A stretch of DNA of 64,000 bases from Neopestalotiopsis rosae (lineage: Eukaryota > Ascomycota > Sordariomycetes > Amphisphaeriales > Sporocadaceae): positions 930,001 to 994,000 of the forward strand of contig JALGAS010000006.1 of assembly GCA_023078685.1 (NCBI GenBank). Direction: 5' to 3'. The position numbers and the translations under genes were made by a program. The notes under the pieces were generated by a model. The model was not told the origin of the DNA. It made no database searches and was given only the letters and a program-made list of their open reading frames with translations. Positions 41,763 to 53,398 of this stretch are shown here, piece by piece; the first letter of the stretch is position 1, and every line of letters starts with the position of its first letter.

Positions 41763-44700
41763 CTAGGTTAGCGACTTGTACGCGTCGGTCTCGTATTCGC
41801 TCGTACTCGCTCGGATTTGAGTAGCAGACCAACGCCCGCCCCCACTAACTGCGCTGATCATAATGCTAAACGGCACGGTAGGCGGATGTCTACGTACTAT
41901 TTTTCCGGCGAAAGTCAAGTTGCAAAGAGGTAGTAGAAAGGTGAAGACGACTATCAGTCTAATGCGCAGATCGAGAGGAAAGAGGGTCATCACAGCTGAT
42001 GATGACAAATACTCATAAGAAAGGCATTGGTTTCCTCGTAGTTCTAATGAATGAGCGTTATTCCAAAATTTACCCAATGAAGTATGTTTCTCCGAACTTC
42101 CACCCTCTGAAAGCTTCCAAAATGAGTGACGGTCGAACAAAAGAAAGATAGCAATGGAAAGAATTTTCAAATCTCCAAGCGTGCAAGCTCCGTTATGTTG
42201 CAATTCTGAAACCAGCACGATGGGTTTGTCGTCTGCTACACTGAGCCATGATCCAGTCACGCCGAGATACTCATTATCGTCATCTTTACCGGCAATATAC
42301 ATGAAGTTTAAGGTATCCTGTTGGTTTAGATCGATAGAGTTCGTGAATTGGACATTGACCAGGCCTTCATTGGCAATCGGTCCCTCTTTTCCTTGGTTAT
42401 CGGAGCTGAAGAATCGCACAAATGCTCCTTTTGTGGGTGACACGGTGACAAAATTGCGGTTTCTGGTGAGATAACCATGTTCTGGTGATTTGAGGCGGTA
42501 TGGAGTCCCGTAGCATACCTGTGGGGGAGAGATAATCTGATTAGCACCAAAGCTCGGGAGAACGTGTAATTTATAAATATGAGCTATAACCTACCGGGTC
42601 GACATGATGTCTGTCAGCGTCCTCAACTTTCCATTCCAGGAACTTGACCTCACGGCGCTTCTGAGTCGGGCCCAGGAAACCTACTGGCGTAAGCGACAGA
42701 TGTCGTGAGTAAGCCCGACCGATACCTCCCCGCGCATAGAATGCCGACAGGGCATTCACTAACAAAGTCGTGGTCAGTAAATTATCTGCCCCCAATTAAG
42801 ATGATATGATAAAGATAAAGAATAAACCAGAAAGGGAGGATCGAAAAGTGATCGAGAAAAGAAAAGAATTGGTGAGATGAGGCGGGAAAAGATAACGAAA
42901 TAGAGGACAAGGGCTTACTCTCTGAGTATCTCCCAGGATCTGCCGTAAGGAATCTTCCATGGGGGTATCCCTCTAGGCCATTCAAGTAGATCTTGACTGA
43001 ATGCTTTGGGATGGAATCCTTGTTCCACTCCGTCATCCTTTCCGGAAGATTCTCGTATCCGCGGAATTTACCCACAAAGTCAACGAGATGCAGACCTTCA
43101 TCTTGCTACATAGACAGGTCAGTCAAGAAAATGTTGCCTTTGGGGAATGTTTCCCATGTCCTGTCTTGTCTCCTGACGTACCTGTGTAATTCTCCATTGG
43201 TTGAAGTCCGCAACGGTCGCGCACCATTCGGAAGGTCTTTACTGGATATTAGCTTTACATCTCATATGGAGGCCTCGGTCCTATCCGAGAAGATAAGTTG
43301 ACTGACTTGTTGCAGAGAAGGGAATCACCTCCATTGGCCTGCCATGTGAGGGCTGTTGTTGACTCTGTCGTGCTACTACTGGCGGAGTTGGCAGATGCGC
43401 TCTGGCCCGATGTGCTTACGGAAGCCGCCGCCCCAAATCCACTGAACGACACAGACGCTGCGGCACGCATGGAGTTCTTGATCTTGTCAACACTCGCAGA
43501 TGAGCTTGTGTCGACTGACTCAGTGGCGAAGAGACGACCGCCGAGCTGGACTCGGGTAGCAAAAAACTCGCCTTCAATTGAAATTAGCATTGTATAGTTT
43601 GATTTGACAGTTGTATTCTAAGAAACTTACCATAGTTCTCTAGGAATTCTGTCAAATCTGCCTAAACAACATTAATCAGCTTTTTTTACGACGCAATCTT
43701 TCAATCGCGGTTACCTTTTCATGGATTCGATCTAGAGCAGCTTGAGCTTGCGTGGTCAATTCGAGACTGCGGTTATCAAGAAAGATGGTGACGCGTGGAA
43801 ACTGAGATGCATGAGTAACAAAACTTATCGCCAAATTTGAAACGAGTGGGCTCAAATCCTCACGTTGTAAGCAATGGTAACTTGTTTCCCGCTTGAAGAC
43901 GAAGAGCTCGCGGATGAGTTGCTGGAAGACTCTCCGTAGCTCGCCGAAGCGCTTAGTGAGCAACCAAAGAAGCCACCGGACCTATACTCAGTGTGTCAGT
44001 GAAGTCATAAGCGGTGTCTGTTATTCAACATCATCACTTACACCGATGCAGAGACATCAAACTCTGAAAAGGATGAAGTGGCCAGAGAAGCCTGAAGCGC
44101 AGTAGTGGTCTCGTAGATGGAGACGTATGACTTGTCATCTACGATGTAATCTGGGATACGGAGGTAGAGCTGCCAAAACATGTTAGTCACGCTAGAGTAC
44201 TTTCATTCCTACGGCCGATTGCGTACCACCACATCTCTAGCCGTGGAACTCGCCAAGCGATCGCTCACGATGTCCCTTTGCTTCAGTCGAAATGCTGATC
44301 CTTTTCTTTAGTACATCGATAGAATAGTATGGCATTAATGCAACTGACCTGGAAATCTGGCCCTCTCAATGCCAGCAACGACTGTTTTACCATCCATCTT
44401 ACGACGAACAATACGTAATCCATAACAGAGAGAGTTGTTCTCTGCAATGGCAGCCCACTCCTTTTCCTCCAATTCGGCAGGGTACCTTAGGAATTCGCAG
44501 TCAGTAGAGAACATGGCCTCGATATTGTTTTTTCTAGACGACTCACTTCCAATATGTGCCTGTCAAGAGCTTGAATCCCGTTTCATCGAACTTGTGCTTC
44601 AGTTCAGCGAGCCTTGACACGTTCACACATCGCTGAGACGTGCTTCGTCCTGAGCAAGGATGGTCAACTTGTGAACGGGCAATTTCATGCCACTAGTCTA

Positions 44701-45556
44701 TCGATCTTACTTTCTTCGTTTCAACAAAAACCTTTTTGAGATAAAGATCGATCGTTCCTTCTTTCGGGCTTTCATCCTAGAAGCTATTCAGTAACGGGTC
44801 TTGCAGAAAAGCAGCAGTGCGTCACAATCAGTGACTTACCTCGAGACACTGCTGCAGGTAGTCCTTGATTGAATAGTCATCTGGTACGATCGCTCCCTTT
44901 TTGGAGCAGAAGTCAAGTGAGACACTGATCATAAAGTCTGGTCAATTGAATTCCAACAGCTTCTGACTGATTTTCCTTACAATTCCTTTTGATCAGTGGT
45001 ACCGGCGATAAGTTTTCTCAGACTTGACAGCAGTTCAGTCTGAGGAAACATTGCTGGTATTTTCATGTAGAAGGCTTCTCGAATATGTTTGCCATCTGTC
45101 AAACTGATGCGGGCAGATATTTCTAGTGCGAATCAGTACCATGCTACGCCAAGAGATACCCCAAGTCGTGATGTTCCCAAGTCCACTGAGCTTTCACCGC
45201 AGCCCAAATATCAGCTATGAAAACGCCAAGAAGCCTTGAGCTTCGACAGCCCCAGCCAAAGACTTGCTGGTGTTTTGGCCTTTTGAAACTGCTGATAAAT
45301 ACCGCGAAAAGTATAGCGAAAATAGCATACCAGATGGAGTACCCGAAGGCACCGTCTCGCCATTTGAAGCAGAGGTTGTCGCACCTTCTTGGGAGGTAGC
45401 AGTTGTCGTGTTTGCTTTAGCAGCGGTATCATCAGAAGCCGGGACGGAAGCTGAGGTTTCCGTCTTACCATCGCTTTCTATAGCTTTTGCAGTGTCGTCT
45501 AGAACATCTGCAGTATTGCCAAGAACCGAAGCAGTGGTGTCTTTGAGCAGACCCAT
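41763..45556 (-). CDS. MACPF-domain (membrane attack complex/perforin-like) protein, intron-rich, outline only
   Basis: Exons on the minus strand run from an ATG at 45556 (MGLLKDTTASVLG, then a Ser/Thr/Ala-rich stretch) to a last open frame ending at 41763. Coding segments are separated by many short introns, at least about ten. The MACPF core is in the 43255-43590 segment: QLGGRLFAT, an AAASVSFSGFGAAASVS stretch and WQANGGDSLLCN, all typical of this family. A later segment carries RFLTADPGRYS. I have not assembled the protein; exon ends and the stop are approximate. Family members include pore formers such as the two-component fungal pleurotolysin B, but many fungal members have no known activity. 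No aegerolysin partner is visible in the window. No signal peptide is obvious at the N terminus. Confidence 0.65.
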
Positions 45557-47033
45557 CTTTCAGAATAATTGTAATACCAGGATTGAATGTTGGGGTGTTT
45601 TTGTTAGAGCTGAATCACCCTTCTTGAGATGAGGACACAATAGGGCTTATAGAGAGCCGCGACTTTTCTCTGCACCGAGATCCACTGCCTTCGCAAAATG
45701 GTTTGTACGTTCACAGCGTACATTGTGATCACGATACAACCAAGACACGACCGATCTGCGCAGCCTTGGCAAACCATTGTTGCAATATAATCAACCATCT
45801 GATTGAGCACGACACTTCATCAGCGCTTCAGTATCCTTGGGAGCACAACATGTAGATTTGTACGCGACCCTTCTTTATGGAAGCGGGGTTTGTTTACTAT
45901 TTGATTACACGACATGTATGGGTACGGCGGTTTACAGGTGGGTCGGGCCGCTGTACTTACGCGAATGTTAAACGAGCTTTTAAAAGAGTTCACCGGCTGC
46001 GGCGCATGAACTCTATGAATGTAGAACAGAGCTAATGCAGCAGAAGATCTCCAATAGCATGAAACATTGACACTTAGAAACTGTTCCCGAATTTTCCTGC
46101 GCAACACTGATCCGGAGTTGTACTTTTCATCCTGTAAGCACTGTTGCAATTTGCCATTGACATTACCAAGGCACCAAATCTATTCGCCTGAGCCATTAAT
46201 GAAATACCTCAATGACAAGATTCAAGCCACTGAAGACGTCACCTATTTCACATAGAGTATTAGGATCATTTCTTGTAATGTATTCTAATACGCAAAGCCG
46301 AAAGTAGCCACCCAAACATCATTTCACCTTCTGTTTTGAGCCTCACGCATCGTCAAATATTCTACGCACAATCAATCAGCTGACTTGCGGGCGAATGACT
46401 ACCCAGCGATCGGTCACACAGAAAAATTGTGACCTATAACTTCAAATCGTTGTGATGTCGTAGAGGGCCGATCAAATGCAATGCGTCAAATACAACTGCA
46501 TTTTCAATTGGTGAGCATATCTTGGAACGTGGCAATTTCACAAGTACTCAGTAGTAGACTCATCTTCTGAGCCACGTGCTGATGATCGTGTTTAGCTTGT
46601 TGACCATCGCTTGCAACATCAGCGACGTACGCAAACTCAATGCACCAAGCCCCGATCACAGGATCACCAAGCAACGACAATACGATCGAGATGCACTGGA
46701 GCGAGAAGAATTCTTGGACTAAACCGTCTCAGACTTCCGAAGTGGTAGGAGGTGGACCTGGACAAACGCTCCCAGATGCCGCCCGAGTGCCCGCTCAAAA
46801 TGATCTCACCGACGATTCAAGAGCCTTAAGTATTGGTCAAGGTTGCGTAATTGATACAAACAAGGTGGATTCAACGCAAATTGGGTTCAGTGTCGTCTCT
46901 GATGCCAGTGTCTTATTGTCAAGCTTATTTACTTGAGTCAGTCGTGGAGTTCCAAGTGTAAGCATATGAATGAAGAAATTTCAAAATCTTAGTAGTATAT
47001 GGGTGATCACTTTCTTCTACTATACACTCTATA
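45557..47033. other. Intergenic region between MACPF gene and RTA1 copy 2
   Basis: This is the promoter side of the MACPF gene and the 3' side of RTA1 copy 2. A 98-codon open frame at 46640-46936 has no motif and is left uncalled. No repeats seen. Confidence 0.4.
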
Positions 47034-47938
47034 CTATTGTCCTAGATCCTCCATCACAATTGTTGAAAATTTCCGTGGTGCTTGGTTCAGATCATCCACA
47101 TATTGAATCAAGAACGTTCCCATCGTTACAAGCATCAACGCTGCATCAAAGAGATAGAGAAAATACTCGCGCCGGACAAGGTATCCAGCGTTTCCCTGAG
47201 CGTACTCCACCACGCGAAAGGCACTGCGCACCATGATGAGGCAGCTCACGCAATAGAGAGCCCACATATGGCTTTTCCACTGGATGATGCCCTCTCGCGA
47301 CTCCGTAGTAGGCCGGAGGACCACACGTCGGTGGAAGATGACGGCGCAGACAATAAAGATGCCAAACATGACGATCTGGACAAACAAGCCGACGAGGATA
47401 ATCTTTTCTCCCAGCTCGTATAGATGCAGGGTGCCCGCCGCCTGGATACCACCCCCGCCGCCCTGGGCAAAAAAAGATACGACATCACCAATCACAAAGA
47501 GCTTGGTGAGCCATTGGATGGGTATAATCGAGTGGTGCTCTGCGTGTAGAGCTCGCATAGTTCTGCCGAGGATCATATATACAGAAGCAGCGAATAGGGC
47601 CGGCGCCACCAGGATCAGTAGGGACTGCATCACGTAGCCACCAATAGCATTTTTGTCAAAGTGTGACCAAATTCGTCCGAAGTATCCTACAGCCTCGACT
47701 GTCCGGCGCGAAAGTCAGTATTTGCGCGGTATTGCATGTCATAAAGACATTTTGGAAACGTACAAATGCCTCCTATAGTGAAGGGAATGAAGTAGAAGGA
47801 CTTTACTCTCCAGATTTTGGCGACATGAGCTAGCGACAAAATTGAGAACAGCGTACCCGTAAGCGCTGCTGCCTCAAGAGATGGTGTATATCTGTAGAGA
47901 GCAAAGAAAGTATCACTATCGTCACTGGAGGACGACAT
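47034..47938 (-). CDS. RTA1-family seven-helix membrane protein, copy 2
   Basis: Two exons (47764-47938, 47034-47698) join in phase to 279 residues. Hallmarks are GGIFEAVGYFGR at the exon junction, LVAPALFAASVYMILGR, GDVVSFFAQGGGGGIQA and MVRSAFRVVEYAQGN. It aligns over its whole length with RTA1 copy 1 (39115-40033), including the intron position, and both start with an ALYRYTPSLEAA or LYRYTPSLPAA block. The two copies point toward each other and enclose the Zn2Cys6 and MACPF genes. This layout suggests an old duplication followed by rearrangement. Confidence 0.93.
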
Positions 47939-48500
47939 GTTGTACTGATTGAGAGTTTTCAGGTCTCAAGAACTTTACTGATTGGACGGAAATTGCGCCT
48001 AGAAGTAGAAAAAGGGAATGTTGGAGGACGTCGTGGTAATGTGTATGAAAAACAGCGTTCCCCAAGCTTCCATGCTTCGGGCGACGGCAGCTGGTATTTG
48101 AATAAAAAATATTGGTCCGTGTTTCAGAAGATTCTACAAACCTTCAGAAATTTTGTTCATAGAAAAGCCGAACTGTAACATACAAGCATGATCTTCAGAT
48201 ACGAACGCCCGAGTAAGGTATCGTAGGCAGTGCTACGCGTAGTGTGCTCGGCAGCATCCGAGGTGCGCAGTGAACTATAGCCATCAAGTCGGAATTACTC
48301 GTGTCTGTGGAGCTTCTTGAGTCTGGTGGCTCAGCCACTGCGAACGCCATTTTGCTCTTGCCATATTAATATATATATTTTCGGAACTCTATACTTCTGG
48401 TAGTTAAGGGCCTGCACAATGCAGTATGCCACGCCAGCTGTGGGATCACTACCACCAGAATTGCGATACTAGGTGGATTGCCCAATCGTAACATCCTGAC

Positions 48501-48532
48501 ATGGTAGAGATTAAGCATGGTAGAGATTAAGC
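48501..48532 (+). repeat. 16-bp direct tandem repeat, two units
   Basis: ATGGTAGAGATTAAGC occurs twice without a gap. It is noncoding and probably a slippage duplication. Confidence 0.7.
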
Positions 48533-49171
48533 ATAGTGGAGACAGAATAGTGACCGTAGCTTTCAAGAATCATTCTAAATAATAAAATATTTGTTTATCG
48601 CAAGAATCAACAATCAAATGGGACAAGATGAGTCTTTCCTGAGATATGATGCATTGTAGAAGGGAAACTCGTCGGGGCTCATCCCCGAAACTCACCTGCT
48701 GTGGGGTGTGCGCTAAGCCCTGCTCTGTAGTCAGAGAAGGGCACCCGAGTCCGAGCGAATACGAGACTTGTCGTATACTCGGCTTCCTGTCATGCTAAGA
48801 AGCGCCGGGCCGGGTATTAGTCAGGGCAACCAGGCACGACTCGGCTTCAGTCGTGAGTTTTCTCGGATTCAGTTGGCCAATGCTTGTAATCCATCGTACT
48901 TTTTCTCTTCCCGAGGTAGGGCACGGCGGACGACGGACATGCCGATCTCAACATTGCCTTGGTACAAGGTCCTTTCAATGTCGATGTTTTGGGAGACTCC
49001 CTTTGCGGTACTTTCCGGGTATTGACAAACAAAATCTGGACATGAAAAAAGGAAGCCTCTGAAAATTAGATCGGGAGTCTGAGGCTTGGAGGTGGGTTGT
49101 CATCATATCGAGCCCCTGATGATATCGTCGTCGTCATGGTGGCTTTGCGCTTGGGTCATGTCAATTCGACC

Positions 49172-49179
49172 TTATATAG
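49172..49179 (+). promoter_or_regulatory. TATA-like box of the GH78 gene
   Basis: TTATATAG, about 60 nt upstream of the GH78 start codon. The same octamer precedes the GH5 gene at 238-245. Confidence 0.4.
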
Positions 49180-49238
49180 GTGTCCCTTCACTGTCTCATG
49201 AACTCACTCTCGTGACTTAAGAGTGTTAACGTTCAAAG

Positions 49239-51761
49239 ATGCCTTCTTTCAAGTCAATTCTGCCGTCATTGGCCTTCCTGGCCCTGGCGCAAGCTCGATC
49301 CATCGTGTCGCAAGGATCAACTACAACAACGAACTCCTCCGAATTCATTACGAGCACGACCGAGATAACCACAATCGATGCTACAGGTGGCTCACCAGCG
49401 GTGGTCATCCTGGACTATGGCCGGAGCGTGGAGGGCATTCCGGCTTTCGAAGTTCTTGGTAAGGAGGGCGACACCTCGACCTTTGAAGTCACATATGGCG
49501 AGAGTAGCGCTGCCCTCCATTCGTACATGGTCCGTGGGGGAAAAAAATATGAATGCTTCTGTTTCCAGTTTACCAACTAACTCTGATTTCTGTAGAGCGA
49601 TGGCCCACTTCCACTTGCGGCGGCAATGGACACCTATCGTCTTAATCGATACAATATCAGCGAAGTTGGACAAATCTCCAATCGTCTTGTCCAAGGTGCC
49701 TTCAGATACCAAAAATTGAACCTGAGCTCGCCCGGTGTCCTCTCACTCAGGAACATTGGCGTCCAGCCAACCATTCATACGACCGCTTTGACCGAACTCC
49801 CTGGATCATTCGAGACTTCCGACGAGACAATCAACAACATCTGGACCGCCGGTGCACGAACTATTCAAATGACCGAAATTCCGGCAGATTCAGTGCCAGA
49901 ATTCTGGACGGTCACGCCAGAAGGGGCCCTTGTCAACAGCCTGGCGCCCCAAGTTCTGGGATCTGCCACGGCCGCTCAGCTTACAATGTATAACCTCCAG
50001 TTCAGCGTCAACCCTGTGATTGGTGGGTTTGGGTTTCTCGTCCTGGCCGATACTTTGAACTCTGGCATATACTTTTCATGCGACATTGCGACCCAACGGA
50101 TCACGGTCCATGCAGGGACAACAAGCGAAGACGTGCTTCTCCAAACTATTGACCTGCCCAGTAACATGACTGTCGCTCTGGGTTCCTGGAGCACCGTAAC
50201 CGCCACCGTCGCATTGACAGAAATTGGTATTGCTATCAATGGTGTCCAGGTCGCACAAATATCGCAGATTACTAGTTTCTATGGCTCCTTTGGACTTGGA
50301 GCATCGTTTGGCCATCAAGCAGTATTCAAGGATCTGTCCGCTACATCGACAGATGGCGAGGAGATCTACTCCCATTCTTTGACTGACAGCTCATTCCTAG
50401 CAGACTTCTTCATGGGCTCTAATCCAGCGAGCACTATAGTCGATGGCTCGCGTCGTGACCGTATTACCTACTCTGGAGATCTTGACATTGCTGGCGGCTC
50501 GACTTTGGTCAGCACTCATGGTCTCGAATTCATTCTTGGTTCGCTTGACCTACTCGGGTCGTACCAGGCATCTCCTGGCTTCTTTATTCCCACGGCCAAG
50601 ATCCAACAGGAGCCTCTCGCAGAACAGCTCAACGTCAGTGTCACTGGACTTATTGGGTACTCGTTCAACTTTGTTACTGCTGTCGCCTCGACATATATGC
50701 ACACTGGCGACGTTGAGTTCGCTGAGCAATGGGCTCCCAAGGTGCAAAAGATGTTGGACTGGGCCAACTCTCAGGTCCTCGAGAATGGGCTATTCAATGT
50801 GTCCGAGTCTTCGTTTGCTGGGGATTGGAACTATTACGACCCTGCTCAACCCGGCGTATCAACCAAGTTCAACGTTTTGTACGCCTATGCCCTGCAGGAG
50901 TCCTTGATCCTCCTCAATGATGGCGGAGTAGACGCCAGCGTATATGACGAGCGACTTGATGCGCTACGCGATGCTATTGACAGTCAACTTTGGAGTGACG
51001 ACCTACAGGCCTACTACTTCTCCGACGCTTATACCGACGGATTCGGCCAGGATTCCAATGCCATCGCCATCTTGGCCCAGGTGAATAAGAACGCCAGCCA
51101 TTCGTCCGAGATCATTCTTTCTACATTGACCAAGGACTTGGCGAGACCGGCAGGCCCCATGGCTTTTTCGAGCGAAATGATTGCATCAGGCTTCCAGCCC
51201 TACATCAGTCCCTATGTATCGGCATACCACCTGCGTGCCGCGCTGGCCTCGAACAATAGCGATGCTGCACTCGAGCTCCTGCACAGCCTGTGGGCGCCAA
51301 TGGCCGACACCACCAACGCCAACTATACCGGCACATTTTGGGAGACTCTGGACGAGGAGGGCAAGCCGGGCCTAGGACTCACAACGAGCTTGTGCCACGG
51401 CTGGTCCGCAGGTCCGACGGCTGAGCTGACCAAATACGTGCTCGGCGCCATGCCCACACGTCCCGGCTGGTCCGAGTTCAGTATCGCACCGGTGACGCTG
51501 GGTCTCAAGTCCGCTCAGGGTCGGATTCCGCTTGTGGACGACCGACAAGTCTACGTGCAGTGGAAGTTTAGCTGCGATGGCCTCTTGACTATGATGGTGG
51601 AAGCTCCAACGGGAACCAACGGCACGGTCACGCTTCCGACGCCGCTGCTCACATCTATTGATGATTCTGTGATTTTAGTCAATGGCCAGGTTGTAAACGC
51701 GACGCAATTCGAGGTCGTGGGAGGCGCATCGTTTGAGCTGCAGCAGCGACACAAGGCGTGA
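49239..51761 (+). CDS. Secreted GH78-like alpha-L-rhamnosidase
   Basis: Two exons (49239-49529, 49596-51761) join in phase to 818 residues. A signal peptide (MPSFKSILPSLAFLALAQARS) opens the protein. The six-hairpin glycosidase region has DGSRRDRITYSGDL (about residue 380), which matches the DG-x-RDR-x-x-W-x-GD motif of family 78, and later FAGDWNYYD and TSLCHGWSAGPTAEL. A beta-rich segment of about 110 residues (about 240-350) before the catalytic barrel looks like a concanavalin/laminin-G-type insert. The enzyme would release terminal L-rhamnose from plant glycosides or pectin outside the cell. Many N-glycosylation sites are present. GH78 is the best family guess, not proven. Confidence 0.85.
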
Positions 51762-53398
51762 TCTCATGTCGTGCTGCTTCTGTGTCGGCAGGGGAGACTG
51801 GGTTCCGAGGCAGGTTCCATAGCATAAGTCGGACAGAGAAGTCAGTCCTTGTCCACTGTATATATATCATTCATTTTCTCTAGCTTCTGGTGATAAATTC
51901 TGAATTTCCAGAATTGTCACATAGACAGATAGCATTATTTTACATATATTTCTATTCAGTTCTCCCAGAGCAGCAGATGATGCTAAACAGTAAAGGCGAG
52001 AACTACAATGATGGCAGAGCACGCCCGCTAGCGGTCAATTGCCGCTGCGCTCAGGGCCTGTGGCTGGTGATGCCATGTTGTTTTAGGGAGTTTTAGGTCC
52101 TGGGGCACTCTACAGAACAAAAAAAAAAAAACGAGCATGGACACGTGCCCACGCGCCCCGGCGGGCAAATTGACGCGTCGACTGGCAGATCAAGCGCGTA
52201 ACCCGTAGCGGCCTGAGATGAAATAAGGTTTGACAGTCTTTTGACAAGCAGCCACGTCCCTGATCGAAGGGGCCCGCTTTCTTTCGACGGCCCTGACCGA
52301 GTACCGACTCAGCGGGCTAGCCATTTGAGTTAGAACCAAAACTGTTTAGCACATTTGGTCAGGGGAAACATCGAAGAAAGACATGAATTATTAGAAGTTG
52401 CTCCACGATTCGATTGTCCTTCACGATGCAGAATGGAGTCGCTTTGTCTCCATGCTTGAGATCTTCCCCCTTCAAACACGGACCATTCTTGGCCTTGGCG
52501 TCAATGAGTATAGCAGCTATATCACCTATAGTATTATAGCATTACTGGATCCATTTGCTCCTGGTTGCGTTCTTGTCCTGGTCTTCGAAGAAACAAGAAC
52601 TCATCGTCGCCGAACCAAGTAAGCCAACGCAGAAGGAGGAGCCATTAGACATTCCAATTTCCACCACCAAAATAATAATGATCCAGGGGAAATCTGGCCT
52701 CTTCAGGCTTCTGTGGCTGCTCGGATTCTTTACCGACTATCTGCATTTTGTCGTACAGTATCGAATGAATTTCTTAGGTCTCGCCGTTATGGATCTCGTG
52801 TGCGCTGTCACAACAGTGTCGGTGGGCTATGCATCAACGGCGCCACATCGCAGTTTCTTGGCAAGTGACAACAACCAGTCAAGCCAGCGCACTCACGGGA
52901 AATGGCCGGTCAGACATGTCAATTTCAAGCAGTAGGCAAGTTGGAATAACGACTGGAAATTGCCAGCTGCAAAAGTCTACGCCTTCCTCTAAAGAGGTAG
53001 ATACTCGAGACGGGCTGACGGCACGACGACTAAGTAGACGATAGCGCGGAACCCCAACCAGCTGAGCTCTTCTCGCGCCGCTTGGCAGGAACGAGGTCCC
53101 CTATTTTTCTTGGGAGCTAACCTCCAGGTCCAGTCGCGATTGATCATATTCCCGCCAAGCTTTTCTTCTCTGCAGATCTTCGACTCTTTCCTCGGCGTGA
53201 TGGTATACTATAACCACAAGATAACCTCAAATCGTGCCTATTCACATATTCCTATAGTTTCACTCTACAGTTGACAACACCTTAAATCAACTGTTTTGTT
53301 TTCCTTTTGCTAAATACGGTGAGTCGTCTCTTCCCCGCCTATGCCTAAATGGATGACAGTGGATATTTATGGATTGAAGTGGATGCCATATTACGAAA
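51762..53398. other. Intergenic region, no supported gene
   Basis: It contains a 13-base A tract near 52120-52132. A 126-codon open frame at 52555-52935 has no motif and is left uncalled. The part just before 53399 is the 5' region of the channel gene; a further 5' UTR intron is possible (GTGAGTCG near 53319). Confidence 0.4.

Larger units (their letters stand above)
47939..49238. other. Intergenic region between RTA1 copy 2 and the GH78 gene
   Basis: No gene supported. It holds a 16-bp tandem duplication (48501-48532), a TCGTATA motif (48771-48777) and a TATA-like TTATATAG (49172-49179) about 60 bp before the GH78 start. Confidence 0.45.

Noticed and set aside
52120..52132. A-tract that might mark a retroposon tail
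   Set aside because: There is no reverse transcriptase, target-site duplication or gene copy upstream, so it is simple low-complexity sequence.
52555..52935. A 126-codon open frame with some hydrophobic stretches
   Set aside because: No motif, no clear splice partners and an unlikely start context, so it is not supported as a gene.
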